In this document: positions 18,801 through 22,092 of the stretch, piece after piece | How the letters are laid out: every line of letters starts with the position of its first letter | Position numbering within the stretch: position 1 is the first letter of the stretch | Assembly: GCA_019648995.1 (NCBI GenBank) | Contig: BLXT01005873.1 | Span: forward strand, 524,128-546,219 | Reading direction: 5' to 3' | DNA: 22,092 nucleotides | Origin: Plakobranchus ocellatus | Lineage: Eukaryota; Mollusca; Gastropoda; Plakobranchidae | The notes under the pieces: model-generated | Databases searched by the model: none | Seen by the model: only the letters and a program-made list of their open reading frames with translations | What the model was told of the DNA's origin: nothing | Position numbers and translations under genes: made by a program

Positions 18801-19684
18801 GCTCAGCTGGCCAGGGAGGAAAGAGAGAGGAGTCGACAAATGTCAAGAGAAGCGGTAGAAGCTAGCAGATTAGAATCTCAAGGGTATTTACAAGAGCAAA
18901 GACAGGTAGCAGCAGCTTAATTGACTACTTGACGTAACTTTTTATAAAATACTCTTTGTTTGAATTTAATCCTTTTCACTCAAAATGTAATTGAAAAGAG
19001 CTTATTTTTCATTTGTAGGTTTTTCACTAAATGAGCTTCATTCTTGGGAAAAGGTTGGGATACCAGGAGTATTTTCCTGATTTTTTTCTGCTTGATATGC
19101 GACATTTTTAAATCATAAAAAAGAGAATCTGCTCCCTTTCCTTGATGTCAAAGACTACTGGCAAATTCACTCAATTTCTAAGATCAGTTTTTGGTCTAAA
19201 AATTGGAATATTATTGTATGCCTACCTGTATCTTTGGTTGAATACTTTTTCTTGCTTCAAATAGTCTCATTTTGAATTTTTGGCACTTGATATATAAAGA
19301 TTATTGTAAAATCCTTGATACCACCAAGCTTTCAGTTCATATTCAGTTTTTACCATTGTACTCTTAAAAGTTAAAACTGATATTAAATCTAGATAATTTA
19401 ACCTTCGCTGCACTCATCTCATCTAAAATTTGCACCTTTTTCCGCAGGCGGACTCCAGGGTGAGGCAGCGTCACCTGGCCAGTTTAGATCTGTTTTTGGA
19501 GAGCTCTCGTCAGCAAATCGCTCTCCTAATGGCATCTGAATTACACCAACCACTTTTACGGGAGTCTTCAGCAGCAACACCACAGCAAGCTGCAGCATCA
19601 GAAGCTAGTGCTGGTCGTGGCATGGAAGAAAGATTAAATGGTTCTGATACAAATCCTCACAAGAAAGATGCTCCAGATTCTTGA
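3792..19684 (+). CDS. CCDC91: CCDC91 (p56, GGA-binding partner) homologue; 12 coding exons, 5' start not assigned
   Basis: Seen: exons 3792-3830, 4748-4823, 5518-5699, 6776-7222, 7666-7845, 8198-8305, 14892-14984, 16059-16127, 16903-16989, 17367-17456, 18792-18905 and 19448-19684 join in one open frame of 573 codons plus TGA, all with AG/GT borders. Order in the protein: acidic motif DGDDDFADFGGFE; SPWAMFNA; about 210 residues rich in Gly/Asn/Asp/Pro; then coiled coil rich in Glu/Gln/Arg to the C-terminal helix. Recalled human CCDC91 has DDDDFGGFEAAE, IPWAAFPA, KAGHEALSIIVDEYK and IRQRSLSSLELFL; here the matches are FGGFEAAE, SPWAMFNA, SAGHDALAVVVEQYK and VRQRHLASLDLFL, in the same order. Known of the family: p56 binds the GAE (ear) domains of GGA proteins and gamma-adaptin at the trans-Golgi network and helps sort cargo to endosomes. 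Odd: the protein is longer than the roughly 440-residue human one, through the middle region and a C-terminal tail. The initiator ATG is not in the first exon listed. Orthology rests on remembered sequence, not a search. Confidence 0.9.
4748..4823 (+). CDS. CCDC91: CCDC91 coding exon 2 seen: WxxF-type segment
   Basis: A 76-base exon between ATCACCACAG and GTATGTT. It encodes AAEPVADMPATQ, an Ala/Gln run, then SPWAMFNA, ending in phase 1. The last segment aligns with IPWAAFPA of the human protein, preserving Trp and Phe at the same spacing. WxxF peptides are known ligands of clathrin-adaptor appendage domains, so this may be a second adaptor contact (inference). Confidence 0.88.
5518..5699 (+). 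CDS. CCDC91: CCDC91 coding exon 3 seen: low-complexity linker, first part
   Basis: A 182-base exon after a long T tract and CAG. It completes the split Gly codon and reads GNASGQPDLLCAQNRF and on through Asn/Gly/Pro-rich sequence to ADLLSGQLLG. Donor choice: GTGGGT at 5700 leaves phase 0, which the next acceptor needs; GTAATC at 5704 would leave phase 1 and break the frame. No folded domain is visible. PDLL and ADLL resemble short clathrin-binding DLL motifs, but that is only a suggestion. Confidence 0.85.
6776..7222 (+). CDS. CCDC91: CCDC91 coding exon 4 seen: large disordered region leading into coiled coil
   Basis: The largest exon: 447 bases, 149 codons, phase 0 at both ends, acceptor TAAATAAACAG and donor GTGTGT. 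It starts ARIAENALDGAL, then runs through Gly/Asn/His/Pro-rich sequence (AAGGGGQGFHASHSH, FGQGNGPETAE, PAPFELLDSANG) and ends in the charged RQDSERDNALQQ that begins the helical part. The frame is open upstream of the acceptor too, but that stretch is AT-rich and noncoding in character. I see no match to the human protein in most of this exon. Confidence 0.88.
7666..7845 (+). CDS. CCDC91: CCDC91 coding exon 5 seen: conserved coiled coil with AGHDAL segment
   Basis: A 180-base exon (60 codons, phase 0) between TTGTCCTCCAG and GTAAAT. It begins RLAALTDENLRLENEL, a regular Leu-heptad coil, and ends with QLEEVRSAGHDALAVVVEQYK. The latter closely matches human ELEDMRKAGHEALSIIVDEYK and is one of the two strongest homology blocks. 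A second AG two bases downstream would shift the frame, so 7666 is the start. Confidence 0.93.
8198..8305 (+). CDS. CCDC91: CCDC91 coding exon 6 seen: coiled coil
   Basis: A 108-base exon (36 codons, phase 0) between TTTTTAACCAG and GTGACT, reading EQSKTVVLEQQEETHRHIAE and ending QDLLQTQ. It is helical with no breaks, and it continues the alignment with the human coil after DEYK. It is followed by the 6.6 kb intron. Confidence 0.9.
8306..9703. other. First part of the 6.6 kb intron, nothing recognised
   Basis: AT-rich with several A/T homopolymers. A small less AT-rich patch (9180-9250) contains GGCC/CCAAT words (TGGCCAATCA, GCCGGCCAGTGG). A 97-codon minus-strand frame at 9228-9521 has no recognisable motif and is probably chance. 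Confidence 0.5.
9704..9727 (+). repeat. Left target duplication (TTAT) and terminal inverted repeat
   Basis: TTAT followed by GGCGGGTTTCACAAAACTGG. Related words (GTTTCACATTTTG at 9919, AATTTCACAAGG at 10020) follow inside and may be subterminal repeats of the kind bound by a transposase. Confidence 0.72.
10119..10124 (-). promoter_or_regulatory. AATAAA polyadenylation signal on the minus strand
   Basis: TTTATT on the + strand reads AATAAA in reverse, 120 bases after the last minus-strand stop (10244-10246), a suitable place for the 3' end of the nested gene remnant. Confidence 0.35.
10244..11296 (-). pseudogene. Spliced gene remnant inside the transposon, antisense to CCDC91
   Basis: Seen, reading the minus strand: ATGGCGGCGCCC at 11296 opens a short exon (MAAPVISPEPQM) with a GTGAAT donor at 11258. 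A 214-base exon (10825-10612) after TTTTAG joins in phase and reads IGTGVRKMSSRSTKLRNEWK, then YQAYLERQRLASKRRR, with a GTGAGA donor. A further exon starts at 10480 after TTTTTATAG and reads EMDHRYREKKAAEAGRR. A last open frame of 47 codons (10387-10244) begins VLEVIDDGRQLF and ends SEQTL. An AATAAA lies 120 bases beyond. The predicted protein is basic and helical with Arg/Lys/Glu clusters; I do not recognise a family. It is broken: the second exon contains two in-frame stops and the later exon lies in a shifted frame. The gap before the last open frame is too short for an ordinary intron, so that junction is uncertain. Alternatively, part of this is chance in an AT-rich intron. Confidence 0.4.
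11275..11345 (-). promoter_or_regulatory. CpG-rich promoter-like patch with YY1-type sites
   Basis: On the minus strand AAAATGGCGGC (11299-11289) is a consensus YY1 site that also supplies the ATG of the nested gene, an arrangement known from housekeeping 5' UTRs. A second related word (ATAATGGCTGCC, + strand, 11326-11337) and a CRE-like TGACG (11281) lie within 60 bp. CpG is frequent here (GGGCGCCGCC, AACGACGTTCGCC) and rare elsewhere in the window. Confidence 0.45.
12331..12354 (-). repeat. Right terminal inverted repeat and target duplication (TTAT)
   Basis: CCAATTTTGTGAAACCCGCC followed by TTAT. It differs from the left repeat at one position only, which suggests a fairly recent insertion or selection on the ends. 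Confidence 0.72.
12408..12450 (+). repeat. Dispersed repeat, copy A (intron)
   Basis: The 43 bases starting GAGGGCCTGAAAG align without gaps to 19867-19909, with 34 of 43 identical. Shared blocks are GAGGGCCT, TGAGATCA and GTTGTGGAC. Weaker similarity extends about 20 bases upstream. It lies just outside the transposon's right end. Confidence 0.6.
12451..13370. other. Intron sequence, nothing recognised
   Basis: AT-rich unique-looking sequence between the dispersed repeat and the minisatellite. A 62-codon + strand frame at 12436-12624 has no coding features. Confidence 0.5.
13371..13906 (+). repeat. Minisatellite, 38-bp unit, 14 copies
   Basis: Fourteen consecutive units begin TGAGACACATACCTCTCTTG (one truncated start) and end TATG(G/A)CTTGTTG/C. 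Most are exactly 38 bases. One unit carries an extra ACATAG insertion near 13800 and one is short near 13490. Variants are interleaved (GGCTTGTTG then GACTTGTTC), with the GACTTGTTC type clustered at the 3' end, so the array grew by local duplication. Confidence 0.95.
13907..14891. other. Last part of the 6.6 kb intron
   Basis: Starts with a short (AAAC)n run (13926-13945), then AT-rich sequence. A 91-codon + strand frame at 13890-14165 starts inside the minisatellite and has no recognisable domain. There is nothing else until the exon 7 acceptor. Confidence 0.5.
14892..14984 (+). CDS. CCDC91: CCDC91 coding exon 7 seen: coiled coil
   Basis: A 93-base exon (31 codons, phase 0) between TTTGTTTGCTTAG and GTATCC. 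It encodes RELQEQKKQEDEVELKQQIA and ends LEQSQREQE. The block ELKQQIAQALEQSQREQE is in register with human LLKEKIKEALIQQSQEQKE, which shows that the large intron before it hides no missing coding exon of any size. Confidence 0.9.
14985..16902. other. Introns between exons 7 and 9
   Basis: 14985-16058 and 16128-16902 are AT-rich with many homopolymers, including short C (16151-16157) and G (16444-16454) runs. Minus-strand frames at 15364-15623 are short and lack coding character. Confidence 0.5.
16059..16127 (+). CDS. CCDC91: CCDC91 coding exon 8 seen: coiled coil
   Basis: A 69-base exon (23 codons, phase 0) between CTCTTCCCTCAG and GTAAGG. It reads EKFQRFLSEEQEKQRKATEK and ends ALN, parallel to human EILEKCLEEERQRNKEAL. 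Nearly every residue is helix-favouring. Confidence 0.9.
16903..16989 (+). CDS. CCDC91: CCDC91 coding exon 9 seen: coiled coil
   Basis: An 87-base exon (29 codons, phase 0) between AAATAATCAG and GTATGT. It begins EERLACQERMQESIAAEVER and ends LEEAK, a charged helix with one Cys. The acceptor has a weak pyrimidine tract. The open frame runs out of both ends, but the codon phase of its neighbours fixes the limits. Confidence 0.88.
17077..17282 (+). repeat. Imperfect (ACT/GCT)n triplet repeat in an intron
   Basis: About 200 bases of ACT, GCT, ACC and related triplets (ACTACTACAACTGCTGCTAC and on), interrupted by a CTTCCTTCCTCC block near 17180. It sits 80-90 bases upstream of exon 10. It keeps triplet register over long stretches but lies outside the gene's reading frame. 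Confidence 0.85.
17367..17456 (+). CDS. CCDC91: CCDC91 coding exon 10 seen: coiled coil
   Basis: A 90-base exon (30 codons, phase 0) between TTTTTACACTGCAG and GTAAAA. It reads AEASDRLEEEKRRHETALST and ends EEEKRLAQ. It is Glu/Arg-rich coil directly after the triplet-repeat intron, with no stops or breaks. Confidence 0.9.
17457..18791. other. Intron 10, with a less AT-rich inserted-looking patch
   Basis: Between about 17880 and 18350 the sequence changes to a CpG-bearing, less homopolymeric style (GCTCCCGGCTGTAGAAATCG, GCCAATCAGAGCAGAGGATT). It could be an old repeat insertion. I found no terminal repeats or target duplication. The rest is ordinary AT-rich intron. Confidence 0.35.
18792..18905 (+). 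CDS. CCDC91: CCDC91 coding exon 11 seen: coiled coil
   Basis: A 114-base exon (38 codons, phase 0) between ATCTCTGCCAG and GTAGCA. It reads EQMAQLAREERERSRQMSRE and ends QGYLQEQRQ. The GYLQEQRQADSRVRQR junction with the next exon parallels human EYIKEQKRLDQVIRQR, so the splice is well supported. Confidence 0.91.
18906..19447. other. Intron 11, nothing recognised
   Basis: 542 bases of AT-rich sequence ending in CCTTTTTCCGCAG. No repeat, antisense frame or RNA gene was seen. Confidence 0.6.
19448..19684 (+). CDS. CCDC91: CCDC91 terminal coding exon: conserved C-terminal helix, tail and stop
   Basis: A 237-base coding part after TTTTCCGCAG. ADSRVRQRHLASLDLFLESS followed by RQQIALLMASE matches human IRQRSLSSLELFLSCAQKQLSALIATEP, the second diagnostic block. 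The human protein ends about nine residues later. Here about 45 more follow, with an Ala/Ser/Gln-rich tail ending KKDAPDS and a TGA at 19682-19684. No alternative donor is needed in the tail. Confidence 0.94.
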   Translation, partial: ADSRVRQRHLASLDLFLESSRQQIALLMASELHQPLLRESSAATPQQAAASEASAGRGMEERLNGSDTNPHKKDAPDS

Positions 19685-19866
19685 GATCGGCTGGCATGTG
19701 TAAAAAAAACCCCCAGATTTTCGTCTCTATCAAAGATATCAGAGAATACTAAACCTTACAATCTATCTGAGCTTTCTTCAGCAGTGATAATGGCAAAATG
19801 TCTAGTGAACCTGCCTTCAGATCTGCAGAGACATTCCTGTCATGAGCTCAATTATTAATGTCCTTT

Positions 19867-19909
19867 GAGGGCCTCAAAGCCTGAGATCATTTGGTTGTGG
19901 ACATGCTAT
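19867..19909 (+). repeat. Dispersed repeat, copy B (3' UTR)
   Basis: Starts GAGGGCCTCAAAG; the partner of 12408-12450, in the same orientation, within the CCDC91 3' UTR. It may be the core of an old SINE or MITE. No tRNA-like A/B boxes were found around either copy. Confidence 0.6.
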
Positions 19910-20846
19910 GTTTTAGGGTGAGTCAAAGCTTAATTCAAGTCTGTAACTTCTTGGGGAAAACAAAATAAGGAAAGACAATCACATCAAATCAAAGGTAAAT
20001 AGTCATATACGTCTGAAGATAAGATTTTATTTTCTCAACATTGTCTCTCACTTTTAAAGGCAGATGTTTATCTTTGGATAAATCAAATGCCAGCCCAACA
20101 ACAGTGAACTTTGAAATCTGCATTGACCTTATTATAGCAATAACCTGTCATCTGTGTATCTCTTATAAAGGAATGTTGATGAAACCTCTTTTTCTGCTTT
20201 GAATCATTGCTTAGATGGCCTGGTCCACCTATAATTTGTATAAACTGTGTTTGATTTCATGGCTTAGTTTTTAAAAATGATGATTTTTATCAGGATTTAG
20301 CTTTAAACAAGAAATTCAACACTTTGCTTCAGAGAGACAGCTATGGTGTCTTCCATTTTGTCACTATATCATCAGTTTGAAATTATTTTAATGAGTAAAA
20401 TCTTATGTATTTTGTGTCGAGGACAAAGTGCAGGTAATATTGTATCAAATAACCTAAAATTTGGTTCAAAACTGCATCTATAGTATTATTGACCAACTTG
20501 AATTACTTCTTGACTTCCCTTTGTACACAAAAATCAAAGCTGCAGCCCTGGTTTTGTCAAACAAGTTACATGTACTTTGAATGTGCCCATCTATGTCAGC
20601 AAGACTATAAAAAAACTATGCCATGTGTAGCATCTTCCCAGCTCAGTGAGAGTAAGGGCCCAGTGTCTTTGAGCATCTTTGGTCTCTATGCATTCAGTGT
20701 AATATTTTATTTTGTTCACTAAAAAGTCTCCTCAGGTGCTTTATTTTTTATGTGTTGATGACATCTTGGTGTTGAAATTTCAATTTTTGTGCTATTATAA
20801 AATCATTTTTGTTTTTGTTTTTTTTTTTTCTTGTTTTGTTCATAAG

Positions 20847-20852
20847 AATAAA
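20847..20852 (+). promoter_or_regulatory. Polyadenylation signal AATAAA, proximal
   Basis: AATAAA in AGAATAAATT, after a T-rich stretch and with a T-rich downstream region (TTTTCTTTTTCCCC), the usual setting for cleavage. It would give a 3' UTR of about 1.2 kb. Confidence 0.5.
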
Positions 20853-20985
20853 TTATTTACTTTTCTTTTTCCCCTGTAAGAAAAAGTTGGTAACCATTTG
20901 ACTGGTATAATGTAGATTCATCCTCTTTTCTATATCTGTGGCATTAAATTTATCTTATTTGGCCAAGGATTTAAATACAAAAATC

Positions 20986-21012
20986 AATAAAATGATAATG
21001 AAAACAAATAAA
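20986..21012 (+). promoter_or_regulatory. Pair of distal AATAAA signals
   Basis: AATAAA at 20986-20991 and again at 21007-21012, followed by an A/G-rich run (21013-21044) and then T tracts at 21070-21100. Either could be the distal cleavage signal. The A-rich run is genomic and could prime falsely in oligo-dT cDNA. Confidence 0.45.
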
Positions 21013-21125
21013 AAACAAAAAAAAAAGAAGAAGAAAAAAAAAAATGGGTCCAGTTTGAGACATTCTATCTTTTTTTTTTTTTTATCAAAGTTTTTTTTTT
21101 GAGCTACCAGTCTTGAAATTCTATA

Positions 21126-21290
21126 CAGTGCGCACCACTTATATCGACATCACTTCTTTTGACTTTTCCCTTCTATCGACATGCTCTTTCAAGTCCATAT
21201 TTTTTTCCTCTTAATTGTTAGTAAACACGTTCCGCTATATAGACGCCTACTCCTACTTCATTTCTCTTATATCGACATGTCAGTAACCAA
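21126..21290 (+). mobile_element. Terminal part of a Tigger/pogo-like DNA transposon
   Basis: CAGTGCGCACCACTTATATC followed by GACATCAC begins right after TATA, so a TA target site is possible. CAGTG ends followed by repeated TTATATCGACAT-like words are typical of pogo/Tigger termini. Here the words recur at about 21140, 21171, 21233 (CTATATAGACGCC) and 21267. The opposite end (GTGCGCACTG followed by TA) was not found before the window ends, and no transposase frame is visible, so this is a truncated copy or its other end lies beyond the window. Confidence 0.5.
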
Positions 21291-21584
21291 ACCAGTGTAG
21301 GAAAATGGGTTCCAGTTGATTTGATCCCCCTCACAACAATACCGCCAGCCAAAATCTAGCCTTAGATCTTTAGTGAGAGCAAAAGGCCCGTCTATCCCTT
21401 TTTTTGCCTCCCACTGTATGGACCACAGACGTGTGGACTGTAGACAAAAAGGCCTATGTGCGAGCATAGTGTGTGCAGGGGAGTGACTGTACTGACGGGG
21501 CTCAGGCATGGAACTGAAAAGTTCTAACAATCGGTCAATGTGTATACATACAGAAACTGAAAGTGATGCAATGCTACAGACTTA

Positions 21585-21690
21585 TGAGCTAGGCCTAGAG
21601 TATCATGAGGAACTGAATCAGAAAATGATGCAGTGGTGTAGGCTAGGCCTAGACAGTAGGCTTATAAATGAACTAGGCCTGAGGTCCCCT
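21585..21690. repeat. Cluster of AGGCCTAG palindromes
   Basis: CTAGGCCTAGA occurs at 21590 and 21642, CTAGGCCTGAGG near 21672 and GTAGGCTTA at 21657, with spacing of roughly 50 and 30 bases. This is low-order simple sequence in the 3' flank. An open frame of 82 codons over it (21508-21756) shows no domain. Confidence 0.5.
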
Positions 21691-21720
21691 CTAGAGAGGG
21701 GGGAAGGGGGAAGAAGGATT

Positions 21721-21757
21721 GTGAACGTGTGTGTGTCTGTGTGTCACTGTGTGTAAG
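21721..21757 (+). repeat. Short imperfect (GT)n
   Basis: GTGTGTGTCTGTGTGTCACTG and the following GTGTG form a 37-base imperfect dinucleotide run. Confidence 0.75.
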
Positions 21758-22092
21758 CTACACAAATCATGCATCCATCAGCCTTCTGATAGACTGGCTT
21801 TATGATATGCAGTGAAAAAGATCGTCCTATTTGACTGTTACTAGTAAAAAGGTGTAGAATGTGAATGGAATAAGCTGACAGGGAGGGTTAACGAAAATGT
21901 AATTTAACCCAACCGGTCCTTTTAAGGGCCAAACAATCACGTAAAAAGACTGAGTGAAAAGGAAGGTGGGCCTGGTTTATCTTTTTTTTAACTTGAGCAA
22001 TAGGTGGAAACACTTTTATGACTTGTGCAATAGGTACTTGCTTTCCATTATTTGCAAAAAAACATTCTTTAATAAAATACACGGGGGGGGGG
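21758..22092. other. 3' flank to window end, closing in a G run
   Basis: No gene seen. A word of the form ACTTG(A/T)GCAATAGGT is repeated at 21990 and 22021. The last ten bases are G, which may be the edge of an assembled contig or a sequencing artefact; the window likewise opens with an A run. Confidence 0.5.

Larger units (their letters stand above)
19685..21015 (+). other. Probable 3' untranslated region of the CCDC91 homologue
   Basis: About 1.3 kb of AT-rich sequence follows the stop with no convincing reading frame; a 77-codon frame at 20489-20722 has no coding character. It holds one copy of a dispersed 43-bp repeat (19867-19909) and ends in T-rich sequence and three AATAAA hexamers. 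The 3' end is inferred from these signals, not from transcripts. Confidence 0.55.

Noticed and set aside
21508-21756. 82-codon + strand frame in the 3' flank
   Set aside because: It consists largely of GGCCTAG palindromes and GT repeats, with no coding character.
1-22092. tRNA, rRNA and tRNA-derived SINE signals
   Set aside because: No convincing A-box/B-box pair (for example GGTTCGANTCC) or rRNA-like segment was seen on either strand by eye.
1-22092. Retroviral, LTR or other capsid-bearing element
   Set aside because: No paired direct long repeats with TG...CA ends, no primer-binding-site-like segment and no polymerase- or capsid-like peptide were seen.

Overview
The window looks like animal nuclear DNA: AT-rich, with long introns between short GT/AG-bounded coding exons, microsatellites, and fossil DNA transposons. 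The spliced protein is a clear but diverged homologue of vertebrate CCDC91 (p56, the GGA-binding partner). That divergence, plus the abundance of CTAGATCT- and AGGCCTAG-type simple repeats, suggests a lophotrochozoan, most likely a gastropod mollusc. The phylum is an inference; the animal origin is not in doubt.

Layout. 1-1070: about three and a quarter copies of a 280-300 bp tandem repeat. 1100-1950: a degenerate foldback, a small CpG-bearing patch, and GATCTA-rich simple sequence. 2000-3790: mostly featureless, with one weak candidate for the first coding exon. 3792-19684: twelve + strand coding exons of the CCDC91 homologue, about 573 codons without the unassigned initiator. The order is an acidic FGGFE microexon, a WxxF-type exon, two exons encoding a long low-complexity region, eight exons of mostly coiled coil, and a terminal exon holding the best-conserved C-terminal helix and the stop. 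19685 to about 21015: a long 3' UTR with three AATAAA signals. 21126 onward: a Tigger/pogo-like transposon end and simple repeats. The window closes in a G homopolymer and opens in an A homopolymer.

The most interesting part is the 6.6 kb intron (8306-14891). It contains a 2.64 kb segment bounded by 20-bp inverted terminal repeats (19/20 identical) and flanked on both sides by TTAT. Inside, on the opposite strand, lies what looks like a small spliced gene. It has a YY1-like ATGGCGGC start in a CpG-rich patch, phase-compatible exons encoding Arg/Lys/Glu-rich helices, a terminal open frame and an AATAAA 120 bp past the stop. Its frame is interrupted, so it is called a pseudogene. I recognise neither the element nor the protein as a named family. 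A 14-copy 38-bp minisatellite lies further along the same intron.

One functional gene is therefore supported: a trans-Golgi/endosome clathrin-adaptor accessory protein. Everything else is repeats, transposon remains and regulatory sequence around it.
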